Assembly: GCA_014706295.1 (NCBI GenBank)
Contig: JACSVZ010000002.1
Location: 14,740,494-14,804,493 of the forward strand
Length of the DNA: 64,000 nucleotides
Reading direction: 5' to 3'
From: Lycocorax pyrrhopterus obiensis
Lineage: Eukaryota; Chordata; Aves; Passeriformes; Paradisaeidae
Each line of letters begins with the position of its first letter. Position 1 is the first letter of the stretch. The position numbers were made by a program, and so were the translations under genes. The notes below the pieces were generated by a model that did no database searches, had not been told where the DNA came from, and worked only from the letters and a program-made list of their open reading frames with translations. This document shows, piece after piece, positions 51,701-58,500 of this stretch.

Positions 51701-53186
51701 TGTACTCTACATAAAAAACTCTTTCTTCTGGCAATATCTTAGTGTTTTGTTCAGTGAAACCAGGAAGACAACAGTAGCCTATCCACAATCTGACCTCTCA
51801 TTTCCTGATTGACAGGATCTAACAGTAAATTTTGTGTTATGTCAGCAGCTCCTGTTTCCTTCTGGAAAATGCCCTAGGAGTAGGGGAACTGTATGTAGTG
51901 CATTAGGCAGAGTTTGGCCATCTCCATCTGCTGCTGAATGGGATACAGAATGGGGTGAAGTGGAGCAAGCCTTCACTACTTTGAAAGCAATAAGAATGAA
52001 GAATAGTTGAGTTAATAATAAAAAAAAGAGCTTTTATAGTTGAAGTATTATCATTAATTATTTATTTTTGTCTCTCAGATGAGAAGCTGGACTTGAATGA
52101 CAGTAAATGGGAAGATATACATGTCATCACAGGAGCTCTAAAAATGTTCTTCAGAGAATTGCCAGAGCCTCTGTTCACTTACAACCACTTCAATGACTTT
52201 GTCAATGCAATTAGTAAGTCTGGAGAACTTTCATATGGTGTTTGGATAAGTCCTGCACAATTTTTAAAATTGTTTTGGACATGAAACGAATGTTTTGGTT
52301 ATGGAGGGGGTGACTTGTCAGGAATTGCCTGTCCGTAATGCCGGGGCCGGCCGGGAGGTGGCAGTGTCCTATCTCGGATTAGCACTGCAAACTGTGGCTT
52401 TCATTCCCAGCTTCTTAAATTTTATGTTAAAGTTTTAAACAAAAATACTGAATTTTTGTTTGTCAACCTCACCCTTTTGCAGAGCAAGAACCAAGGCAGC
52501 GTGTCTCTGCTGTAAAAGATTTAATCAAACAGTTGCCAAAACCAAATCAGGACACGATGCAGGTACTCTTTAGACACCTGAAAAGGTAAGTAACAGGTAG
52601 AAGGAAAGGCTTTGTGTTGTTGACCCTCCCTTAAAGATAAAGAATCCAATTAAAAGTACCAAGTGACTGTTCTCACTGCCTTTTTTTCCCCTATACTGGA
52701 CTTGATAAAAGCAATGTATCAGTCTGTTTGGATATGACCTTGCAGAGCACCAGACTTGAGACAGTATGTTTCATAGGTGTGATGTTTACTGCCAAGTCCT
52801 TCTGAGGGACTGTGAGAGGACCAAGAATGACATTTCAAAACAAAACTTTTTTCATAGAGAGAGGAATTACAGCAGCTGTATGTCCTTAATAGTAAGACTA
52901 CTCATTAAATAAATACTCTGAATAGCCATTTGCTTTGAACTGTGTCTTTTTCTGTCATCATGTTGCTCTGACATTGATAAGTCTCTTTTTGTGTATTTTT
53001 TTCTCTTTCAGAGTTGTAGAAAATGGAGAAAAGAACCGAATGACCTATCAAAGTATAGCAATAGTTTTTGGTCCAACCTTGTTAAAACCAGAGAAAGAGA
53101 CTGGTAACATAGCAGTCCACACAGTATACCAGAATCAGATTGTAGAGTTAATTCTACTGGAATTGAATTCCATCTTTGGGCGCTGA
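9505..53186 (+). CDS. ARHGAP12: ARHGAP12, C-terminal ~615 codons in 16 exons (5' part outside window)
   Basis: Rho GTPase-activating protein 12 stimulates GTP hydrolysis on Rac-type GTPases and so restrains actin remodelling at adhesions and synapses (family knowledge). Sixteen exons with GT-AG borders join in one frame. They give two WW domains (residues about 40-71 and 135-163 of this fragment), a split PH domain (about 233-345) and a RhoGAP domain (about 421-613) ending in the residues IFGR before TGA. This WW-WW-PH-RhoGAP order and the near-identity to my memory of mammalian ARHGAP12 separate it from ARHGAP15 (no WW), ARHGAP9 and ARHGAP27. The mammalian protein is about 846 residues, so roughly 230 residues, including the SH3 domain, are upstream of base 1. 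No frameshift or premature stop is seen. The orthology call is very secure; the exact exon ends were set by splice consensus and reading frame. Confidence 0.95.
9769..14865 (+). other. ARHGAP12: ARHGAP12 intron between WW1 and linker exons
   Basis: Intron of 5.1 kb. It holds the TA/GA microsatellite at 10470-10618 and a small near-tandem duplication, GCCCATAGTATT, at 13888-13899 and 13904-13915. Otherwise I see nothing. Confidence 0.85.
10470..10618. repeat. Compound TA/GA microsatellite
   Basis: Interrupted runs of AT/TA dinucleotides with a GA run (10575-10590) and several TATATATA blocks over about 150 bp. Self-complementary and cruciform-prone. The frames it opens on both strands are low-complexity and not genes. 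Confidence 0.9.
14866..15006 (+). CDS. ARHGAP12: ARHGAP12 exon: Ser-rich inter-WW linker
   Basis: This exon is 141 nt, phase 0 at both ends, 47 codons. It lies between TTGTAG| at 14865 and AAAAG|GTACTT. It opens with HLSSEEND and contains YSQSDSQYGSPP, a serine/tyrosine-rich stretch, then the acidic run GWSEELDEHG and the residues DYTNEK that lead into WW domain 2. It has no fold of its own that I recognise. The symmetric phase makes it skippable without a frameshift. Confidence 0.94.
15007..16570 (+). other. ARHGAP12: ARHGAP12 intron before WW2 exon
   Basis: Intron of 1.56 kb with consensus-like ends. No repeat or RNA gene recognised. Confidence 0.85.
16571..16651 (+). CDS. ARHGAP12: ARHGAP12 exon: WW domain 2
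   Basis: This exon is 81 nt, phase 0, 27 codons. The acceptor is TTTCTGCAG| and the donor is the strong AAG|GTGAGT. It encodes nearly the whole second WW domain: first Trp at its first codon (WIKHADEQGR), the PYYYS strand in the middle and second Trp 22 residues later in SEWELPK, with the conserved proline after it. One small exon equals one WW domain, so skipping would cleanly remove the domain. Confidence 0.95.
17180..17235. repeat. 33-bp period tandem duplication
   Basis: The 23-base unit beginning GATGTATCTAATACT occurs at 17180-17202 and again at 17213-17235, identical, with a TTTAATT-type spacer. A small local duplication. Confidence 0.85.
20344..20348. repeat. Target site duplication AGGCA, left (outer LTR)
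   Basis: AGGCA directly before the TG end at 20349; its partner is at 22744-22748. The perfect 5-bp match marks the integration borders of the outer LTR. Confidence 0.85.
20488..20492. repeat. Target site duplication GATGG, left (inner LTR)
   Basis: GATGG before the inner LTR start. It is a duplicated piece of the outer LTR; its partner is at 21663-21667. Confidence 0.87.
20532..20564 (+). promoter_or_regulatory. Inner LTR core promoter (CCAAT and TATA boxes)
   Basis: CCAAT at 20532-20536 and TATAAAA at 20558-20564, 40 and 66 bp into the LTR. In the outer copy the TATA box is intact, but the CCAAT position reads CTAAT. Whether either still fires is unknown. Confidence 0.55.
21496..21501 (+). 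terminator. Inner LTR polyadenylation signal AATAAA
   Basis: AATAAA followed within 30 bp by a T/G-rich stretch (TAGTGTGCCTGCTTTGCTTG), a normal poly(A) site layout. The same signal occurs on the minus strand of the outer copy at 20472-20477. Confidence 0.55.
21663..21667. repeat. Target site duplication GATGG, right (inner LTR)
   Basis: GATGG after the inner LTR end, followed by AAAGGCTACAAC, which continues the outer LTR interrupted at 20492. Confidence 0.87.
22744..22748. repeat. Target site duplication AGGCA, right (outer LTR)
   Basis: AGGCA directly after the CA end at 22743, matching 20344-20348. Confidence 0.85.
27420..27545 (+). CDS. ARHGAP12: ARHGAP12 exon: basic linker after WW2
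   Basis: This exon is 126 nt, phase 0, 42 codons, from TTCTTTAG| to GACAAG|GTAGGA. It encodes a Gln/Arg-rich segment (SPQQQRDIIKSRSLDRRL), then EPIVLTKWRHSTIVLDTND. RSRSLD-type sequence looks like a basophilic kinase or 14-3-3 site, but that is inference. It comes after the 10.8-kb intron that holds the nested LTRs. Confidence 0.94.
27546..30789 (+). other. ARHGAP12: ARHGAP12 intron
   Basis: Intron of 3.2 kb. A moderately GC-richer stretch lies near 28590-28790 and a GA-rich run near 30690-30710. No gene or mobile element is recognised. The 110-codon minus-strand frame at 28239-28571 has no recognisable content. Confidence 0.8.
30790..30864 (+). CDS. ARHGAP12: ARHGAP12 exon: short Ser/Pro cassette
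   Basis: This exon is 75 nt, phase 0, 25 codons. The acceptor is TTTTATAG|; the donor ACA|GTCAGT is non-consensus at +3/+4. It encodes ESSTASKASF, then PENESSPSSPKHQAT, a disordered Ser/Pro-rich stretch just before the PH domain. Mammalian ARHGAP12 is, as I recall, alternatively spliced around a 25-residue segment here. The short length, symmetric phase and weak donor fit a cassette exon. Confidence 0.9.
30865..33609 (+). other. ARHGAP12: ARHGAP12 intron before PH domain
   Basis: Intron of 2.7 kb, AT-rich, with a weak GTCAGT donor at its start. Nothing else recognised. Confidence 0.8.
33610..33671 (+). CDS. ARHGAP12: ARHGAP12 exon: start of PH domain
   Basis: This exon is 62 nt (phase 0 in, 2 nt of the last codon out), from ATCTTACAG| to TTCG|GTAAGT. 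It encodes GQEKYGLLNVTKITEHGKKV plus CG of a split Arg codon. The KYGLLNVTKI stretch is the first beta strand of the PH domain, which in this family helps recruitment to phosphoinositide-rich membrane. Confidence 0.93.
33672..35293 (+). other. ARHGAP12: ARHGAP12 intron in PH domain
   Basis: Intron of 1.6 kb. A T-rich run lies near 34329-34373. No RNA gene or mobile element recognised. Confidence 0.8.
35294..35375 (+). CDS. ARHGAP12: ARHGAP12 exon: PH domain strands 2-3
   Basis: This exon is 82 nt: 1 nt completing the Arg codon, then 27 codons. The acceptor is ATTTACAG| and the donor GCTGG|GTAAGC. It encodes KNWMSSWAVLQG, then SSLLFTKTQGSGTGW. The pattern of basic residue, Trp and the WAVLQGSSLLF strand is the classic PH beta2-beta3 hairpin, with Lys and Asn at the lipid-facing position. 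Confidence 0.94.
35376..41860 (+). other. ARHGAP12: ARHGAP12 intron in PH domain
   Basis: Intron of 6.5 kb. It contains a purine-rich stretch near 36361-36500 and a T18 tract at 38759-38776. A 137-codon minus-strand frame at 40118-40531 and paired frames near 39409-39708 look like chance open frames. Nothing else recognised. Confidence 0.8.
41861..41965 (+). CDS. ARHGAP12: ARHGAP12 exon: PH domain middle
   Basis: This exon is 105 nt, phase 0, 35 codons, after a textbook TTTTTTCCAG| acceptor, with donor GAG|GTAAAT. It encodes KFGVNQSKPEFTVDLKG, then ALIDWASKDKSSKKNVIE. This contains a PH strand (FTVDLKGALI) and the lysine-rich loop DKSSKKN before the next strand. It follows a 6.5-kb intron. 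Confidence 0.94.
42309..42407 (+). CDS. ARHGAP12: ARHGAP12 exon: PH domain C-terminal helix
   Basis: This exon is 99 nt, phase 0, 33 codons, from CTTCAAAG| to AATCAG|GTATGT. It encodes LKTRQGTELLIQSDND, then SFINEWYKVLNYTINNQ. The FINEWYKVL segment is the PH C-terminal amphipathic helix with its nearly invariant Trp. Only 343 bp of intron separates it from the previous exon. Confidence 0.95.
42408..44999 (+). other. ARHGAP12: ARHGAP12 intron
   Basis: Intron of 2.6 kb after the PH domain. A small perfect palindrome, CACTTCA-gt-TGAAGTG, lies at 44204-44219. No gene or mobile element recognised. Confidence 0.8.
45000..45102 (+). CDS. ARHGAP12: ARHGAP12 exon: acidic/charged PH-RhoGAP linker
   Basis: This exon is 103 nt (34 codons plus 1 nt). 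The acceptor is ATCCAACAG| and the donor CGTT|GTGAGT is strong. It encodes VVESDEALDDEVPDSPG, then VEKQDKEKENKDSKKLR. This is an acidic patch followed by alternating Lys/Glu/Asp, a disordered linker. The SPG turn resembles a proline-directed phosphorylation site. Confidence 0.93.
45103..46081 (+). other. ARHGAP12: ARHGAP12 intron ending in a tandem acceptor
   Basis: Intron of 0.98 kb. It ends in CTTTTCAGCAG, so two AGs three bases apart compete as acceptor. A GAA-rich run lies at about 45306-45332. Confidence 0.8.
46082..46201 (+). CDS. ARHGAP12: ARHGAP12 exon: basic segment before RhoGAP, NAGNAG acceptor
   Basis: This exon is 120 nt with the first acceptor (2 nt in, 39 codons, 1 nt out); donor AAGG|GTAAAT. 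It encodes SVKAPSNIDS, then TDQKKTKTKLKKFLTRRP, then TLQAVREKGYIK. The Lys-rich run and the RRPTLQAVREKGYI motif are typical of the N-terminal edge of the ARHGAP12/15/27 GAP module. The acceptor reads TTCAGCAG, a tandem NAGNAG. Using the second AG (start 46085) would change RSVK to RLK, dropping one residue in frame. Confidence 0.93.
46202..49105 (+). other. ARHGAP12: ARHGAP12 intron before RhoGAP
   Basis: Intron of 2.9 kb. It contains the TTTA microsatellite at 46916-46942. The 108-codon frame at 47506-47832 has no recognisable content. Confidence 0.8.
46916..46942. repeat. TTTA microsatellite
   Basis: About 6.5 perfect TTTA units. Likely polymorphic. Confidence 0.9.
49106..49204 (+). CDS. 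ARHGAP12: ARHGAP12 exon: RhoGAP domain start
   Basis: This exon is 99 nt (2 nt completing Asp, 32 codons, 1 nt out), from GGTTCCAG| to CATG|GTATGG. It encodes QVFGSNLTSLCQRENSTVPK, then FVKLCIEHVEEH. The opening VFGS..L and the VPKFVKLCIEHVEEHG helix are the first helices of the RhoGAP fold, leading into the catalytic loop encoded by the next exon. Confidence 0.95.
49205..51253 (+). other. ARHGAP12: ARHGAP12 intron within RhoGAP
   Basis: Intron of 2.0 kb with T-rich runs near 50310-50342. Nothing else recognised. Confidence 0.8.
51254..51331 (+). CDS. ARHGAP12: ARHGAP12 exon: RhoGAP arginine finger
   Basis: This exon is 78 nt (2 nt in, 25 codons, 1 nt out), from TTGTTTCAG| to CATG|GTAAGC. 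It encodes LDIDGLYRVSGNLAVIQKLR, then FAVNH. The motif GLYRVSG carries the catalytic arginine finger; its codon AGA is at 51277-51279 (residue 461 of this fragment). The enzyme should therefore be GAP-competent. Loss of this Arg normally abolishes activity in the family. Confidence 0.96.
51332..52078 (+). other. ARHGAP12: ARHGAP12 intron within RhoGAP
   Basis: Intron of 0.75 kb. A 10-base direct repeat, ACAGAATTCT, occurs twice near 51560-51590. Otherwise unremarkable. Confidence 0.8.
52079..52213 (+). CDS. ARHGAP12: ARHGAP12 exon: RhoGAP GTPase-binding core
   Basis: This exon is 135 nt (2 nt in, 44 codons, 1 nt out), from TCTCTCAG| to ATTA|GTAAGT. It encodes EKLDLNDSKWEDIHVITGAL, then KMFFRELPEPLFTYNHFNDF, then VNAI. 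KMFFRELPEPL is the conserved RhoGAP helix whose Lys and Arg contact the GTPase and stabilise the finger loop. Confidence 0.96.
52483..52585 (+). CDS. ARHGAP12: ARHGAP12 exon: RhoGAP helices
   Basis: This exon is 103 nt (2 nt in, 33 codons, 2 nt out), from CTTTTGCAG| to AAAAG|GTAAGT. It encodes QEPRQRVSAVKDLIKQLPKP, then NQDTMQVLFRHLK. The LPKPNQDTMQVLFRHL stretch is a strongly conserved RhoGAP helix pair (usually LPxxNxxTLxxLxxHL). Confidence 0.95.
52586..53011 (+). other. ARHGAP12: ARHGAP12 last intron
   Basis: Intron of 0.43 kb with a strong GTAAGT donor and CTCTTTCAG acceptor. No other feature. Confidence 0.85.
53012..53186 (+). CDS. ARHGAP12: ARHGAP12 terminal coding exon: RhoGAP end and stop
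   Basis: The coding part is 175 nt with the stop, after acceptor CTCTTTCAG|; 57 codons follow the split Arg. It encodes VVENGEKNRMTYQSIAIVFG, then PTLLKPEKETGNIAVHTVYQ, then NQIVELILLELNSIFGR, stop TGA 53184-53186. NRMTYQSIAIVFGPTLL is the RhoGAP signature helix. GPT replaces the GPN seen in many RhoGAPs, as I recall for the whole ARHGAP9/12/15/27 subgroup, so it is not a defect. Confidence 0.96.
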
Positions 53187-55560
53187 CATTTTTCTTGGAG
53201 AAGAAACTGGAAGTGATGGGTTGGCAGCAGTACTCCATCAGAAGGAAAACCTCTTTCTGTATATGATGTTTTATGTTTGTGGACCAAGCAGCAACTTGTT
53301 TTTTGCACTTTTGGGGAGGGGAGAAACAGGAGAAATGTTTGACCACTTTAATGCAAATTAAAGACAACACTTCAGATTTCTTTGAAAAGTTCAATGTAAA
53401 AAGTGAATTAAAAAGTTTATAGTTTGCCTTTTTTAAGTATCATTGGAAAAATGTAATATAGGTTCATACACTGGATTTCTTGGAGAGTAAAACTAATAAT
53501 CTCAAACTGGATAATCTGGAATTTAATCTCAAAATTCTTCCATTTGATGGGGAAAATTCCTACCATTTTTCCCGGTATGGAAAAATTCAGTGAAGTTACA
53601 TCTTAAGCTTGTTTATTACAACCTACTCAGATCTGTATGACACTTTTCCAAGACACTTTTCTGCATGCAGTGACTGTCTTAGACTTACACTAACAGTTTG
53701 GTTTAGTTATTCAAATCTAATTCTTCACTTGATATCTGCTGCCCTTTTTTCTTCTTTTTCTCCTGTTTTTCTGTTGTTGGTTCTTTTTTTTTTTTTTTTT
53801 TTTTTACTTCTTTCTTTCTTTTTTTCCCCCAGCAACCTCTCTGGATGTTCTTTGCTGCTTCATAGAGCAGCACGCTATTACATTATTTCAAACACTGAAC
53901 GTGTAAGAATATCCAGCAATGGATATGTCTTGTGGCATAATAGAAGTGATATTTAATAAACATGGTCATTTTTTTCAGGGTATGTCCTGAGCTAAGTTTT
54001 GTGTTATACTGATCTAAAGCTAAAGTCCTAAGTAAATACCGACTGTAACACTGTATTGAGTTCTTGGTATAATGCTGTGGTAGTGGAAGTTCATTCTTGA
54101 TGTAAATACAGGCTGTCCTTTTGATTCCTGTATATAATTCAGTTCCTGTATAGTTTAAGAACACTTTAGTCACACATTTCTAATCATGGGTAGATTAGCT
54201 ACAGTAGCATAATGTTTCCAGTGGATGTCTGGGTTTCAGCAGGGAAACAGGTTATGGGGAGGGAGGGAGATCTAACTGTGTGCACTTTTAGATGTTAATT
54301 ACATTTGCGGGCAAATAACTGTAATGCAAATGGTACTGGAGAAATACTGAGTGTGCTTGCTAAATTGTTAATGCACTACAAGAAGAGCCTTTTAGGTTAT
54401 TTAATATGTACAGGATACATTAGAAAAATGTATTATGAATTCTAACATCTACAAATAGTGAAAGTCATGTTTTGATAGATAGATAGATGTTTGATGGAAT
54501 CCACAATGCTAAATTTAAGATTTTCTTTTTACATTAATGTAGAATAATTTGTAAAATTGGTTTTGAAAGATTTTGTTACAGGGAGCATGGTCTGCTGAAG
54601 ATTTTTTTAAATGTATTTTTCTAGACTAACTGCTGTATCTGACATATTTGTTATGTCTAACCTGAATAAAGAAAACCAGTAGTACTTTTAGAGTTTACCA
54701 TACCCGCTTCAGACAACACGAACCCCCTTCAAACAAGACCAATGTATCTTACCCCTTAGCATGGATGGATACGACTTGTGACAAAGAGTTGTCAGACTGG
54801 ACTGAAATATGGATGCCTGCTTTATAACCTGACAATTTTAGGAACTTCCCAGTCCCCTTCTTTAACAACTTGAATTCTAACATAAGGTTCGGAGAGGGCA
54901 GAAGTAACTTATGGATATAAATTTGCAGTCTTTAAAACACATTCCAAGTTGGACCCCACTGTACAGGAAACAGTTACGTTGAGGAAAGGATTGTGTGTCA
55001 GTATCCTTAGATCTGCTGTGTCCCCCTCACACGCAGCCCTGGCTGACAGCAGAGGGGATGATGTGTGGTGACACACTGAGCTGTAACCAGGTTGATGGTA
55101 CGAGAATTTCACGAGCATAGGGCTTGCATGAAAAGTTTGTGGAGATAAGCGAGAAGATTAGTAACCTTGTGGCTTTCTCAGTGTCTTCTTGTGGTAATGG
55201 TGAAGTCTTGTGGTTTGTTGCAAAGCGACCTGGGTGAGAACTGCGAAAGCCCCGTGTCGGCGGTGTTGTCAGCCTCCCTCTGGGCTGTTACACTAAGCAG
55301 TGCTGAGCCTGTGCCCTCACCTACTAGAAAATATCAACAAAGTTGGAATCTGTGGCTGTACATTATTCAAACCCTGCCTTTGGCTGTAAAATGAGAAAGA
55401 ATTCCTGCTGCTACATGAGAGGGCTTGTTCACCGGTCACCTTTTGTTGAGAGTGTTACCTTTTTCAAAGGAAGAATGCCTTTTTAAAGCAATTTGATAAT
55501 GAGGATGTCACACTTTACCTTGTATTCCCCAAAAATAAAGCATTTTGTTACTACAGTATC
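53187..55560 (+). other. ARHGAP12: ARHGAP12 3' UTR with three alternative poly(A) signals
   Basis: This is non-coding sequence directly after the stop. AATAAA hexamers sit at 53955-53960, 54665-54670 and 55534-55539. The last is followed by a GT-rich stretch, so the longest UTR would end near 55560 (about 2.37 kb). The shortest would be about 0.8 kb. A T22 tract lies at 53784-53805 inside a long pyrimidine run, and a short GATA repeat lies at about 54476-54487. Site usage is inference from signals only. Confidence 0.7.
53742..53832 (+). repeat. Long pyrimidine tract with T22 in the 3' UTR
   Basis: A pyrimidine-dominated run containing T22 at 53784-53805, ending CCCCCAG at 53832. It resembles a 3' splice site although it lies in the UTR after the stop codon. 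Confidence 0.75.
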
Positions 55561-58500
55561 TAGTATGGTTTTGTGCAGTGAAGTTGTCTTAATATTCTAA
55601 TTTTTAGTTTGGGGAGGAGAGTGTATTCTTTTTAATTGAAAGAGGTGTAGGCAAACACTTGAGACATTCAGGAAGAGGAGGAAATCCAGGCTGATGGTGC
55701 ATTTGTTGTGAACAACTTGAAACTGTGTATGTCACCGCACTGGGTTTCTTCACTGCTTGAAAGATCTTGTCTTGTTCCAGCAGGTAGCTTTCTTTTAAAT
55801 AATCAAAATGAGAGATTTGCACAAACATAGCAGGGGAAAGCTGTGTGTATTAGATGAAACATAGTTAATTTTATATATTCCTCAGTTTAGGCTCTATCTC
55901 AGATTTGGTTCTGGTTTAAAGTGAATTTAAAGCCTGAATATAAATTTTTGGGGGCCATAACCACTCAAAAGATATTGGAGGTCCAACATTATGTATTGGT
56001 GCCAGCTGAAATTTTTGTTCCAGCACTAGAGCTGTGTTCAGCTCTGTAGTTCAGCTGCACAGTGGTACAGTACCAAGAAACTTTCAGCCATGCTTGGTCT
56101 GTACCAGTTATGGGTTTCTTCACTTTGAAGCTGGAGAGAGAAGTGGACACAAAAAAGACAAGGCAAATATGCACAATCATTTCATGTGAGTTTTAAAAAT
56201 TAAAAATTAATTTTTAAAGTCAGAGTTGCATGCAGGACGTTTTTATTTACTTGCAAGTGGATAGGTCGTGCTTACTGCCCAGGCTCAGGCTTTCCTCCCC
56301 ATCTTCACAGAAACCCACGATAGATTCCCTTTGTACTCAACACATTGTATCCTGGCAAGCGAATCCTCGCCTTGCAGCATGAGAGGGAAGGGAGTTTATA
56401 GGTAATACAGTATCAGTTTATTCCTAGGCCGAGCCCTGACTTTTTTCCCCTTAAAGGGAACAGCTTTATTTAGCCCTAAAGTAGTGATATTTTCAGAATC
56501 AATTGGTTAATTCATAAGCCATAACGTAACCCAGGCACAGTAGGGCATTCTGCCGGGCCCAGGGGGAGGGACAGCATGTCTGATGAGGCCGCCTGCAGCC
56601 GCTGGGGAGAGGAGAGCTCCTCTGAAGAATCTTAATTAGCCTCCACAATTGTGAAGTTTTGTGGGCAAGCAGCTGGTAGGACTGGATCAGGCCTTTACAA
56701 AAGTAGCCCTATGTGAATGTGGGACTTAAATGAACATTCCCCCCCTCTCCAGCTCCCCCAGCATTTCTTGTAAACAGAGCACTTGTAAAACAAGCTCACA
56801 CTGTGTAACAAACCAACATGAAAGACATTCAGGGGCGACTTGGCCTCTCAGTCCTTTTTATTGCCTTGAGAATTAAATGGCAGCTCTAATATTAGTTTCC
56901 TACAACTTCCCCAAACAGATTTGAGTTTGTTCAGGTACTCAGCTGCTACTTTAAAAAAATTAAAGAAATCTGTGTTGCATTCAGCGAACTCAGAACTGCA
57001 AAGTGGAACAAGCAGGTATAGCGTTGGTTTTATTTCTCATCGAATCTCATCTTACAGCTTATTACACTAAAATATAGTTGGCTGGGGAAGGGGAGAGAGA
57101 TCCTTAGTGTGGGAATAAGTAAATGCAAAAGACTGAAGGCAACAGACAAAGCAGGTGTGATGGACAAGCAGGATAGCAAAGAAACATTCACTTGGAACTG
57201 CAGGAATCCAGGCCAGAGACCTGGGAGAGAGCCAGGCTGCCAAGGGTGTGGGTTGGAGTTGCTTTTTATTTTCTCTTCCTTTGCATGTCTTACAATACAG
57301 ATGAAGGCCCAGCTATGTTTTTTAGGGGTAATTTGTTCTGCAAACAGGTGGAATTAAGTAACATTGCAAAAGAGCAGTACCTGCCTTTCTCCATCTTTTC
57401 TGGAGTGGCTTCTATGTGTCAGCTCCTCAGGGATGCACTTGTGTCTAACTTCCCTGGACACAAACACCTGAGGGCTAATGAGAGTCAAGAACTATGTCCC
57501 TCCAACCAGCATCTGTGCAATACAAAAATAAACTTGTTCTCAGTTTGGCAGTGTTATTCTAGTGGCACTGAAGGCCCCATCCAAGATCCAACCCTTGTGG
57601 CACCAGATCCTGAGAAGCACAGGTGGTCCTGTCTGTTACAACCTCAGCACACCAGAAGAAACAAATAAATGAAGCTCAAAAGTGGGAGTATGCAAAAAAA
57701 AAAAAAAAGCTCCAAGCTAAATGTCTTCACTACTACTTTAGATCTGCATGCACAGTACAAATCTGTTTAGAATACCATGTTAATTCATAGTGTGAAAGAA
57801 ACAGCTGTCCTCTAAAAAGTTAAATACTGTAATTAAAAGCTGTCATTTCTTGTATCAGGCATTGGTCAGCCAGTCTAGTTCATCAAGTGCTGTAGCCAAA
57901 TAACTGGAATCAAACCACTGGCAGTGTTTCCTGGTCACTGATTGTGCCAGTGCTCTCTGTCTTTACTAAGAGGGTGGTGCTGAGCTGGTGGTGGCTTGGT
58001 GGCTTCCTGCATGCAGGAGTCCTGACTAGTTAGCTAGTTAGTTGTTCCAGTAAAGGAGGTAACTAACCTAGAAACAGAACTGAAAAATCACCTCTTTCCA
58101 AGAAAAACTCTCCTATCAGCCTGGGCTGGGCAGCGCTTGGGCTGCACGCACTTGACCTGCACAGTGCTGACACCAAGCTCTCCTGCCTGCTGCAGGGATG
58201 TTCTCCCCCAGCACTGAGTGACCAGGTGCCTCTTCTGTGGGTGCTGGCCTTGACAAGGCCTCTGCCAACACACACGTGTGACCTGCTCAACTTCACTGCC
58301 TTCTTCTGTGAAGAAAAACTGAGACATGGTTGTGCAACATGCAATGCCTCTCCTCTGGCAGGATGAAGGGTGCCACTGTATTTCCTGCTATGAAAAAGCT
58401 GTTTCAGAGCTGAAGTGCTGTTCTCACTGCTATACTAGTCCTGCTCTAATCCAGCTCGGACCTTTTGTTTCCTTATTTGTACAACAGTCTGGATCCTGGG

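Noticed and set aside
57192..57668. 158-codon open frame on the + strand
   Set aside because: No recognisable domain, mixed low-information composition, no splice context. About one stop-free run of this length is expected by chance in 64 kb over six frames.
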